Below are positions 54,397 through 64,000 of a stretch of 64,000 bases of DNA, one piece after another. Location of the stretch: positions 1,302,001 to 1,366,000 of the forward strand of contig CP021224.1 in the NCBI GenBank assembly GCA_003999685.1, given 5' to 3'. The notes beneath the pieces are model-generated. The model made no database searches and was not told the DNA's origin. It saw only the letters and a list, made by a program, of their open reading frames with translations. Position 1 is the first letter of the stretch; every line of letters begins with the position of its first letter. Origin of the DNA: Taiwanofungus camphoratus. Lineage: Eukaryota > Basidiomycota > Agaricomycetes > Polyporales > Taiwanofungaceae. Position numbers and translations under genes: made by a program.

Positions 54397-56199
54397 CTAC
54401 AGCAAAGAGGGCGACATGCCAAGGACCGCGCGAGGACCTCGTGCCATGTACTCTGACTTGGATACAAAGTTCTTACCCGCTGAGTCATTGAATGTTATCT
54501 GGGGACACATTTATCTCGTTAATAGCGGTGAAGAGTAACGGAATGATGACACTTACTTTTGCTACAATGCTCGAACCCAAGAATGACGCCAGTCCGTCAC
54601 CTTTCTCGCGGTATTCCGCAAAGTACTCAGGCACTTTCAGGATCCGTATTCTTTTCGGCTGCACTTCGTTTTGTTGCGGATCGGGACTACTGAGGATGAA
54701 CGGAGCGAGACGGGCCTGTAGAGCAGCTCCGAGTCCTGTGAGTCATGTAGCCTTAGCACCAGATATGCAACGACATAATATGAGGTATACCCTTTATGTG
54801 ATTGGTGATATCGCCAGTCACAAAGAGCCCTTGAAAGATGTACCCTCGCTGGTCAACCTCGGTATGTCCGACAGCCTCCCCAACAGCAGTCTGAAGAGGC
54901 CGCTCCTGCTGTACGCGTGTTTTTCTTGGCGACAGGCCAGGTAGACCAGACAATAGTGTCGGATCGAATAACGGCTCGCAAAAGCGATGGCGTTCCCTGC
55001 CCACCGTAAGTGCGTGTTCACGAAACTGGATAGTAACAAGGTCCAGAGCTTCAATCTCCTTCGCGCGTGCTTGCTCCGCCGCAGACGCCTTCGCGTTCGC
55101 GCGCTTCTTCATGCCAGTCTCGATGACGGTTTTCTCCTTCCCAGCGACGAGGACGGCCGCAATATCTGTAACGCCCTCTTCTTCAACGTCGCGTGCGGCC
55201 TCTCCCTCGGCAAGGACTTTGATGTGGTTCTCCTGCCATAGCTGCTGCGCAAGTTCATACAGCAACGGCTGCAGAACCTCCGGGGCGAGTGGGTTCTCCG
55301 GTGGCGATAGCGCGGTCATAACTGACGTGTTGGAGCGAAGAAGGTGGGCAAGGTAGAAAGTGCAGTCGTTTAAACCGAGCCCAGTGCTCGTGCGCGCGGT
55401 GTGCATGACGAAACCGTCGTAAATGGGTGTGATGTCGGTGTCATCACGATCGATGTCCACGACCACCCCGCTCAGCTGGCTGTTACCTGTCACCGCCGCG
55501 TAAAATTGGCCAGCTGGGCGATCTAGGATTCCGAAGCCTGCGACGTTGAATCGTTCGAAGAATATCTGGCATATTCGCTCGCACGCATCTCGCGACAGGC
55601 CAGGGAGAATAGACAAGAGGACGGGCGATTCCATTTGTGGGCGTCGCAGCTGGAGTTGATTAAACAAGACATACTTCCTGCAAATTGTGACTTAATCCCG
55701 CTGTTCATTCGTAAATGGCCCAAGAGAGGTCATCGACGTTCGAAATCCGATGTCTTCGATCCAAAAAAAGAGAACCCACCAGATAGCCTCCGCCTGCGTC
55801 CAATCAGCGATGTTACCGTCTGCGAAAGGCCATGAGACGAGAATATCTTGACTTGCGGCGATAGCCTCGTCCAACTGAAGGCCGACGAGGTAGTCGGTCA
55901 CCTTTGCCGAACTGGGCAGTTTAAACGCTGATGGGCCAGGCTGTGAATCTTGAGAAGAATTACCAATTGTTTGAGGGACGTTCAGGTCACCATTCGGTGC
56001 GAATATATCTCTACGTAGACCCACACGGGCAAGAATTTCCTGGAAAATGAAATTGGTGGAAGACAAGGTACCGACGGAGCTTGAGACTCACGGTAGCTGG
56101 TGGGCGTAAAAGATCATTGAGACCTAGACCGGCGCGTATGGTCGTCCTGCCGTTGTCAAGAATTACGACGGAAGAATCACGGAATGCAGCGTTGGTCAT
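54397..56199 (-). CDS. ARP9: Actin-related protein, Arp9-like
   Basis: A nuclear actin-related subunit expected in SWI/SNF-type chromatin remodellers. The minus strand starts at ATG 56,199 (MTNAAFRDSSVVILDNGRTT, then IRAGLGLNDLLRPPA, the first actin phosphate-loop region). It continues through an acidic insert, QLDEAIAASQDILVSWPFAD, the central actin-like part SPVLLSILPGLSRDACERIC, FNVAGFGILDRPAGQFYAAV, SGVVVDIDRDDTDITPIYDG, a long charged insert (KKRANAKASAAEQARAKEIE), LFVTGDITNHIKGIP, RIRILKVPEYFAEYREKGDG and the end AKITFNDSAGKNFVSKSEYM with GMSPSLL. The inserts and poor conservation of actin's ATP residues favour Arp9 over actin; the exact orthology (Arp9 versus another divergent Arp) is not certain. 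Confidence 0.82.
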
Positions 56200-56978
56200 G
56201 GTTGGAAGCGTAAATATCACAAATGTGGACCACGTTAGAATCTGTTAAACGTGCGCTGCCGCGAGTCTGGGTATTGGGCAAGAAGTGGCCGAGGGTGAAG
56301 GTGAAGAAGGTCCGGGCGGTCCGCGGGCGCGGGGAAATAGCTCTCGCATTGAAATTTACGGTAGAGAGGGTTTTATTTAACCTATGTAAATTACGGTAAA
56401 TTACTCAGGCGTAATATACGCTTAACGAGTAAAATTCGGTAAAATTGCATGTAAAATTGATCTGTGGTGCGCTACTACCTGTTCTAGTCTAGCTTGCCAT
56501 TGGTACGTGGGACTCGGCCCTTCTTGACTTGTTTAGGGTTCTCTTACTGCTGGTTCAAGTCTTCAACAGGTCTATCCGATAAGACATCCCTCAAGAATAA
56601 TGATTTTATATCAACCAGGTCTGCTGCTGCAAAGCTCCATCTGATGCTTTTGGAGGAGGTTTGCAAGACACTCAATCTCAGGTCCTCTGCAAGAGATCTT
56701 GAACATGTTTCTGGGCCCTGTTCATGGTCCTAGTTGCACCTCAAGTGCTTGATTCAGAGCAGCTTCTTCTCCTTCATCACGGAGCCAGTCTGGGTCTAGC
56801 CCAAAGCCTGTGGCAAATGGTAAGTCTTCAAGTGTTCTGTATGATAGGAGCTCAGGAAGATTTCAAAGATACAGCTATAGTGAGGACATGGTAATATCAT
56901 GTCTTGGCCCATTTTTTACAAAGTGACTTGAGAGAGACATGTTAAGCCACAGAAACACTCCCCAATGTATTCACTTTG
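56200..56978. other. ARP9 upstream region with a TAAAATT motif cluster
   Basis: The first 140 bp is the CpG-rich ARP9 promoter. 56,340-56,460 has six spaced copies of GTAAATT or GTAAAATT in both orientations (CGGTAAATTAC, CGGTAAAATTG, TGTAAAATTG). The rest is AT-rich and unassigned; short frames there show no family. Confidence 0.45.
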
Positions 56979-57395
56979 CTCATAAGATATGCCTATCTCA
57001 TCCTCGACTACATCACGTGACCATTGTCTGTCATGCTTACAGCAATTTGGCAGAGAGAAATATGAAAAAATCTATAGGCTAAAGACATAGCACATAACTC
57101 AAAATTCCGCAACCATCAAACTGTGTGGAAATGGCCTCTCTACAGTTTAATGGCGACCAATTTTTTATTAAAGGCCTTCTTAGATAGTTATAAGACCATC
57201 TTGTATGGAATTGAACATATTTGCTTAGATAAGAAACATGATACAATCATTTTAGTTTGAAGGTAACATTCGAGCTGCATTAATTATGTTTATATTCAGT
57301 AATCATGTAATTAATGCCTTAACAAACCGGCTGTTACACGTGATGGTCACACTGTGATGATAGTAGTCGAAAATGAGATGGGCATATCTTATGAG
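56979..57395. mobile_element. MITE-like element with terminal inverted repeats
   Basis: A 417-bp AT-rich, non-coding unit. The first 33 bases and the reverse complement of the last 33 match at 30 positions (CTCATAAGATATGCC, then ATCTCAT, TCGACTAC). A related inner block (57,013-57,051) recurs upstream of TIM23. I could not define a target duplication, so the exact ends may be off by a few bases. It resembles a short non-autonomous DNA transposon; no superfamily is claimed. Confidence 0.55.
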
Positions 57396-57905
57396 ATTGA
57401 GCCTGCTGTCATGCCAAACACAATTGAAGGTCAGTATTAGCTGCATAATGGTGCTGCTAAACTTCAGGTATCATCTCCATTCATGAACCACTTGATTGAA
57501 GTGTATCTGCTGGTGGAGTTCAAATCTAGATTGGAGAAGTGTCACCTTCACTCATGGATTGTAATGCACAGTGACATATCTGCTGCTGTACACCCATCAC
57601 CCCCATGATAAGCTTTGGGAAAATTGGGAGCTTACATAGTATGATGTGCTTGAGGATAGACACAAGTGCAGGAATTAAGTGGCCATGGTTTGGGATGAGG
57701 TGAGAGGGTAGAAGAATGGTGATTGGCCAAAATAATAGATTTTTCACCATTCTTATTAAACTTGTTCTCTATGCACCCCCTCTTTCTAAAATCAGAGAAT
57801 GCAGTTGTGTTGCAGGATTTTCTAGACTATTTTAGACAACATCTGATCTTGCAAATGTCACAAGGAGAGTTTGTGATAAGCCATTCTCAAATACTGGGTC
57901 CTTCT
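57396..57905. other. AT-rich unassigned sequence before the ERG7 promoter
   Basis: Almost CpG-free and repeat-like. A minus-strand open stretch at 57,526-57,750 has no recognisable family. The sequence changes abruptly to CpG-rich host DNA at about 57,905. Confidence 0.4.
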
Positions 57906-58087
57906 CAAAATGTCCCGTGATAGTATCGCGTTGGCTTGTTCGGGGCGTGACAGAAGGCGTGTCCTCAGGTTCGCGTCGTACCACAAGTGCTTGGTGAATT
58001 ATCACTGCGCTTCTTTCACTTATAAAGGGTCACAGGCTTCGTTGGGTACCTACCAGACCTCGCAATTGTGCCCGGCTTTGAGCTCAC

Positions 58088-60724
58088 ATGTCGTACTCCC
58101 CTCTCGACATCGCGGCCACCGGCCAGCATCCATTTACGGACTATGCGCGCTGGAGGCTCCGCGTTTCTGAAGATGGCCGCCACACTTGGCATTACCTGAA
58201 CACCGACGAGGAATGTCGGGCGTGGCCACAAACAGACCTTGACAAATATTGGCTTGGTCTTCCTTTGAATCTCCCACCCCTGCCAGAGCCCGAGGATGCC
58301 CTTGCTGCCGCTCGTAATGGATACACTTTCTATAAGCGTCTCCAGGCTAAGGATGGGCATTGGCCTGGTGAATATGGCGGCCCCATGTTCTTGCTACCTG
58401 GTCTTGTCATTGGCTCCTATGTGACCGGGATGGGGTTCAAGATGGAGGAGAAACTGGAGATGATTCGGTACTTACTGAACCGTACTCACCCTGAGGATGG
58501 CGGTTGGGGAATGTACGTGTTAAATTGTTGTGTGCATCCTATACCTTATCTTTGTACAGACATGTTGAAGGGCATTCCACCGTCTTCGGAACCGCACTCA
58601 ATTACTGCGTTATGCGCATCCTCGGTGTCTCTGCTGACCATCCTGCTCTCGTGAAGGCTAGGGCTGTTCTACACAAACTTGGTGGTGCTACTGGAGTCCC
58701 TGCTTGGGGGAAATTCTGGCTCTCAGTGCTCAATGTTTACGACTGGGAGGGAAACAACCCGGTCACACCGGAACTCTGGCGAGTCGCAGTCTCCGCGCTT
58801 ATCGCTATGATTTCAAATGTTCTGAACGTGCTACCAGGTTGTTGCCCAATGCATTACCGTTCCATCCGCACAGATGGTGGATCCACACACGGACTGTCTA
58901 TATCCCTATGTCCTACCTCTTTGGCATTCGTTATAAAATGGAGGAGAACGACCTAATTCTATCCCTGCGGCAGGTCAGTTCAGCATCTAAGTATTTCGTG
59001 CTGACTCCTTGCTGACTCAGTTCTAGGAATTATACCCTGAAAATTATTATCACATCGACTGGCCTGCACAGCGCAATAATGTCTGCAAAGCGGATCTATA
59101 TGCACCTCATACCCGTATTTTTGACTTCCTTTACTCCCTTCTTGGTGTATATGAAAACTGTGCCCTACCACCTGCTCGACGTGCAGCTCTGGACTATTGC
59201 TATAAACTTATTGTCCAGGAGGATGAGAATACCGGATACCAGACGTTAGGGCCTGTGTCGAAGATGATGAACCTTATTGTCCGCGCACATGTCGACGGTC
59301 CAGAGAGTGATGCTTACAAGCTCCACATGGAGAAGCGGCAGGATTTCATGTGGGTCTGCACAGACGGCATGATGATGTGCGGCACCAACGGTAGCCAGCT
59401 ATGGGATATTGGGTTTATTACACAGGCGCTGGTCGAGACTGGGCTTGCTCACGAGGAAGAGAACAAAGAAAGTATCGTCAATGCACTGCGCTGGCTGGAT
59501 CAATGCCAGATCCAACAGAACCCGAAATACTATGAAAGTTCATTTAGACATCGTACGAAAGGTGCATGGCCTTTCAGTACCAAGACGCAGGGTTATACCG
59601 TCAGCGACTGCACTGGCGAGGGACTAAAGGCGGTATTGTACATTCAGGAACATGTTGAGTGAGTATTGCGTGTGTGCATTGCTCCGAATCAATGTACTTA
59701 TTTCCGTCTCAGGTCGACTCCGAAGCTCGTGTCAGATCAGCGGATCTACGACTCCGTAGATCTCTTGCTGGGAATGCAGAACCATGATGGTGGATTTGCA
59801 AGTTACGAACTTATCAGAGGTCCGTGGTGGCTTGAAATGCTAAATCCAGCGGAAGTGTTCGGTGTGTTTAGATCGTCGCGACATCAGCTCATCACTCACA
59901 CTGCTGCAGGCAAAATCATGATTGAACATAGCTATCCAGAGTGTACCACTTCCGTTATTACAGCGCTTTCTATCTTCCAGAAGCACTACCCGCAATATCG
60001 CCCAGCTGACATACGGTACGTCAATGTGCTTGTTTGCTGCTTACAAAGTCTGAATCGACCATATCAGGCGGGTGGTTGAACGAGCGGTTCATTTTCTTCA
60101 CAAGTCACAGATGCCTGAAGGTGGTTGGTTCGGCTCATGGGGAATTTGTTTCACATACGCCACCCAGTTTGCTTTAGAGAGTCTGTCCCTTGTAGGTGAG
60201 ACCTATGAGACAAGTCCTTATGCCAGAAAGGCATGCAACTTCTTGATCTCAAAGCAGAGATCAGATGGTGGTTGGGGCGAGAGCTACAAGGTACTGTGCT
60301 CGACTAAAGGGTGATAAGCATTGTTATTAATGCGTTCTATCTGCGCCAGTCGTGCGAGCTTACGGCCTGGGTGGAACACAAGCAGACACAGGTCGTGCAG
60401 ACATGCTGGGCGGTTATGGCACTCATATACGCTCGTTACCCTGATCCTGAGCCTATCGAGCGTGCGGTGCGGTTGGTAATGTCACGTCAAAAACCAGTAA
60501 GTCCAATCTGATCATTCATATACGTCATCTCGCTTCTAATTACGCCTCTTTGTAAGGACGGCTCGTGGCCGCAGGAGGCTATGGAAGGCGTCTTTAACAA
60601 GAACGTCACCATAGCCTATCCGAACTTTAAGTTTTCCTTCACAATTTGGATGCTGGGACGTGCTCATCGGTATTTGGCGGAGCTGAAGGCTAGCCAAACT
60701 TCAAACGAAGCCCGTCAGGTTTAA
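58088..60724 (+). CDS. ERG7: Lanosterol synthase (oxidosqualene cyclase)
   Basis: Cyclises 2,3-oxidosqualene to lanosterol in ergosterol synthesis, at lipid particles and the ER. Start [20 protein letters not shown] at 58,088; about 730 residues over roughly eight exons. Prenyltransferase/squalene cyclase repeats with QW motifs are seen: [72 protein letters not shown] and [40 protein letters not shown] and TQGYTVSDC precede the catalytic motif, which reads DCTGE at about 59,606-59,620 where the family usually has DCTAE; the catalytic Asp is kept. The end is [15 protein letters not shown] then TAA at 60,722-60,724. The promoter is short (about 180 bp) because AT-rich repeats end at 57,905. Confidence 0.96.
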
Positions 60725-61152
60725 TTCGCTGGACTAGCTTTGTGAACGTTTACAACTGCTTCATCGCAACAATATCATTCCATCTGTGTCCATTCATCTT
60801 TAACCGCATGTTGCTAACTCATCAGGATGAGTCCTTGTTAGGTTGCCTGTGTAAATTCAAGTAGTTTCATCTTGTTGGTTGAATACCTGATACAGATCGG
60901 TGTCTCGGACAGCCCACGTAAACTACATTAAGGTTTCGAACTCAAATTTCCAGTGGCTGTCCGCATTTTCGGTCCAGTTATTCTCATAAGATACAGATAT
61001 ATGTTCATCTATTGTGATAACACGATGTTAAACGGTAGGGAGATACTATGCTACCGAAATCAATGCAAAATCTGGATCAATGTGACAGCAATAGAACATA
61101 CAACGTGAATTGACTCAAGGTTTCGGGTGTAGTTGTGTCTACAACATTTGAA
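60725..61152. other. Convergent spacer ERG7/zinc-finger gene
   Basis: 428 bp containing the ERG7 3' end. AT-rich. No other feature seen. Confidence 0.5.
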
Positions 61153-61935
61153 TCAAGATTCTGGCTCATCATTGGTATTCCATTCGCCCGTCCCATCAAT
61201 TAATCCAGCTTTCTCCAAGACACTGTACTTGTCCGTGAATGCATCATATCCCATACTGAGGGGCGGTGTTTTCTCGCGAACTGGGTGATCCAAGATGGGC
61301 TGCGGACGAGAGAGTTGTCCAGTTGGCACGTCGGCTCGGAGTTCTGGAGGTTTTCGGCGAATGATGTATTCCGAGAAATTTGTGGTTTGCAACAATCCTT
61401 GTGAAGGGAAGATATCTTCCAAAGGGTGGCTGTCAAATTCCTCATCTTCAGGATCTCGCAGATGCATCTTGCTCCCTTTCCGAATGACCTGCAATGGTGA
61501 TGATGTTATCCGAGTCTCGTTTCTTCTACGAGGACGCATGATAGGCAAATCCATCACGGCAAGGAACGTGGCTGCGTCAGGGGGGAGTTGGGGAATTTCA
61601 CGAATGCAGGTGTGAAAGGATGTCCACATTGGCTTCAATAGATGGGACAATGGTGTTGATCCTTTGTTGAATACCTCAGAATGACCATTTTCCATATGTA
61701 AAGGTATCTGTGTGTATCGTCCGAATTGCTGAGAACATCCTAACATATCATCAGCTGGAATGATTACTCTTGAAGTGGGAAAGATAGTAAACACACCTTG
61801 AACAGGGCATGGCAAGTAGACTCTGGACAAATGACTGAGCTTGACATGTAGTGTCAAATCATCAGCTGTTGGATGAATACGGCCTGCACATTTTTGAAAA
61901 TGGCACTCATAAGGTTGCTGTTTGAAAGAATTCAA
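61153..61935 (-). CDS. C2H2 zinc-finger-like protein, 5' end unresolved
   Basis: About 240 residues. Two C2H2-like fingers lie at the N-terminus: YECHFQKCAGRIHPTADDLT with LHVKLSH, and LPCPVQGCSQQFGRYTQIPL with HMENGH. The second finger is only restored if the 57-nt GTGTGT...TTAG segment at 61,740-61,796 is an intron; it keeps the frame either way. The remaining protein is Pro/Arg-rich and disordered (MRPRRRNETRITSSP, acidic PEDEEFDSHPLEDIFP), ending DGTGEWNTNDEPES. No ATG opens the first visible exon, which begins after a probable acceptor (CAAACAG) near 61,922, so an upstream exon is missing, unrecognised or lost to the AT-rich flank. A DNA-binding or regulatory role is only inferred. Confidence 0.6.
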   Translation of the reverse strand: MNSFKQQPYECHFQKCAGRIHPTADDLTLHVKLSHLSRVYLPCPVQGVFTIFPTSRVIIPADDMLGCSQQFGRYTQIPLHMENGHSEVFNKGSTPLSHLLKPMWTSFHTCIREIPQLPPDAATFLAVMDLPIMRPRRRNETRITSSPLQVIRKGSKMHLRDPEDEEFDSHPLEDIFPSQGLLQTTNFSEYIIRRKPPELRADVPTGQLSRPQPILDHPVREKTPPLSMGYDAFTDKYSVLEKAGLIDGTGEWNTNDEPES

Positions 61936-64000
61936 TTTATCAATGTTTTATATTTCTCATTAGACACCGACCTGATTTCTCGTGATTTCTCTTTCAATAT
62001 GAAGGTGCAGATGCTACAATGTGTAATGTGGGCAAAGTACCAATCAATTTGACAGTAAAATTGAATAAAAAGCATGTGTGACAAAATTATGACCAGATCA
62101 ATGAATTGCTGTCTTTGAGACATTTGGAGTTATGCATAAAGTAGATGGTCACACCTGCTCTAGTGCTTTCCAGCTATTTAGTTGTGCTTTACACCTGTCC
62201 CATTCACAAGACATGAATGTAGAATGTAGAACTTCTTTGGCAATCTCAATGGTATTCTCTGGTGAGAGAAAGATCATCAAATGTTACAGAGTCCAACTCT
62301 GAAGTGATAAAAGTGAAGATCAAGGATAGGACTAGCAGTAAATAGACAAGACTATTCCTTTTACACCTACTGCTTAATAATACTTTCGACATTATCTGAG
62401 TTGGCATAAATTTAGAGGTCCGGTTCAAACTAGGCTTGCCCTATTTGCTGGAATTTTTGCCCCTCAGAACGGATTCCGTGGTGTTGGCACACCACCCCAT
62501 TTTTCACCGGTTTGCATCGGCACCTGAGTGAACACTAGTGTTACCGTGAGGTGTAGTACAGTCATCTGCCGTCATATGTGGGTCCTTTCTAATTTGATGC
62601 AACCGGGGCACACAACTGGACCACTGCCAAGAGCTTTGATCCTGAGCATATCCTTTTTTGGTGGTCCAAACATGGTCAATTCAGTGGTTTTTCACATAAC
62701 ATCAGTCAAAAATGAGATCAAACCTCTCAAAACAGATTTCATGATATTGGAGGGCCACCCTGTTTCTCACCAAAAAAAAAATTTGGATTGACACTAGACC
62801 AGAAGCATGACTATGTCTCCATGGCTGAAAAACCCCATTTTGATGGTTATATATTGGGCCTCCTGTTACTGGCTGACAGGGTCTTAGACCTATTTTGTTT
62901 TCTTTGTCATCATACTATGAACGTGTGGCTCCACTTCCTGATTACACCATGTCTGTCTGACAGATCAACCATCTCTGCTTACACCATTAGTAGTTACTCA
63001 TTTGGACCACTGACTCCTCTCACCTTATGCTGTCCCAGAGGGATGGCATGATGGTATCTTGGGTCTAGCCACAGCAGTATATATATATGATCCTCCTGCT
63101 GAGGGGAGTTTCTTTAGCTTTATCCTCTTCGTTTTTAACCCCTGTACTATGACTTTAGTACTGGAAATATACCTTGCTTTACTCATTCCCTCATAAATGC
63201 AAGGAGCCCATAAGCCTGCATAAAGGATTGTGACTCATTGTCACTGCTGTTCCTCCTCATCACCCTTGCTGCATACTGCACCCAGCCACCTGCAGCACTC
63301 TAAGGGTGCACACCAGTAACTCCTCCTATTTATTGGTCCATTTTCAGTGACTTTAGGCATTTGACAGCAGTCTTAATTCTCATCTCAGGTCACTCTTGAG
63401 ATTATTTAGTGTACATAAAAATTGTGCTAGCTTGAAAAAAGTCATTGTTACCCTCTAATAGTGTGATCTACTATTTGAAAGTCAAGAGTGCTTGTCAACA
63501 CCTATCATAGCTATTAGCTTCTCAAAGTGTGATCTACTGCTTGAAAGTCATGTGTATTTGTCAGCATCTATCACTGCTTTGATCTTTTGATCAAGGTCCA
63601 AGAATCCCTTTATCCTATAAAAACTAACAAATAATCTACATAGTCTGCAAGAATAACTGAGACATCAGCAAAACTCAAATTTAACTTAGTTGCCTTGATT
63701 GTCTTAAATAAGTAAAATAAATAAGACTGTTAATGCAAAGTGGTTACTTAAAGTGTGTCAAGGTAAATTTAAGCTTTCCTGATGAGAACTCAACTTGGTT
63801 CAGGTCTAGCTATCTCAAATAAGGGTGATTATTTTATATAGTTGCACTTGTGCATGTCATGAGTAACAAAAGATCACAAGACTGACAAGACATTTGTTTG
63901 AAAAGCTTTTGTTTCTTTTCAAAATCATTTTGAGTCATTTTTAAACAAAAGATTTCTGGAAAATAATACTCTTGTAGTCTTGTAGTCCTTTGATGCTTGT
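61936..64000. repeat. AT-rich, repeat-like right flank
   Basis: No gene supported. 62,450-63,060 has open stretches but no recognisable family; GGTGTTGGCACACC at about 62,483 is a small hairpin. 63,080-63,120 has an ATATATATAT box next to GATCCTCCTGCTGAGG, LTR-promoter-like. Two diverged copies of an about 53-bp unit (GTGTGATCTACT...TTGAAAGTCA...TTGTCA) lie at about 63,460-63,512 and 63,519-63,571. The rest is AT-rich without structure that I can name. Confidence 0.45.

Noticed and set aside
62477-62495. Helitron-like 3' hairpin in GGTGTTGGCACACC
   Set aside because: No CTRR end or Rep/helicase coding sequence nearby.

Overview
The window looks like nuclear DNA of a basidiomycete mushroom. 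The host genes are broken by many introns of about 50-60 nt with GT...YAG ends. Their best-recognised products are typically fungal (velvet factor, Agx1, Thp3/LENG8, CYSTM protein, lanosterol synthase), and the repeats are Copia and Gypsy LTR elements of the type common in Agaricomycetes. Species cannot be named from this sequence.

Layout. (1) 1-32,690 is a transposon nest with no host gene I can support. The oldest layer is Gypsy: a minus-strand gag/protease/RT relic at 1-2,873, a plus-strand pol relic with long LTR at 21,943 to about 30,480, and smaller fragments. Two related Copia elements were inserted later: one at 2,879-8,391 (LTR family B, 5-bp target duplication CTGTC, later split by a solo LTR) and one at 8,750-14,788 (LTR family A, target duplication TATGG, identical-looking LTRs, apparently whole and very young). 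Further copies of both LTR families are scattered through the nest. (2) 32,690-61,940 is a compact, CpG-rich host gene block: TIM23, a velvet factor, a CYSTM protein, cytochrome c1, Thp3/LENG8, SEN2, dynein intermediate chain, AGX1, sulfite reductase beta (MET5/ECM17), ribosomal eL30, an Arp9-like actin-related protein, lanosterol synthase (ERG7) and a C2H2 finger protein. A 1.9-kb AT-rich gap before ERG7 carries a small inverted-repeat element. (3) 61,940-64,000 is AT-rich, repeat-like flank.

The host genes are not an operon or cluster. They are housekeeping functions (mitochondrial import and respiration, dynein transport, tRNA splicing, sulfate assimilation, translation, chromatin remodelling, sterol synthesis) packed with short shared promoters (SEN2/dynein IC, MET5/eL30) and convergent ends. 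The most unusual material is in the mobile elements. Both Copia LTR families carry a duplicated leader motif that brackets an intron-like segment, and one solo LTR lacks exactly that segment. Both use a primer site matching the anticodon arm of tRNA-Met (half-tRNA priming). The young Copia carries an extra membrane-protein ORF behind a promoter-like CpG-rich stretch. The plus-strand Gypsy has an antisense, intron-bearing ORF between pol and the 3' LTR, and a second copy of its polypurine tract inside pol. All calls are by eye; no database search was possible.
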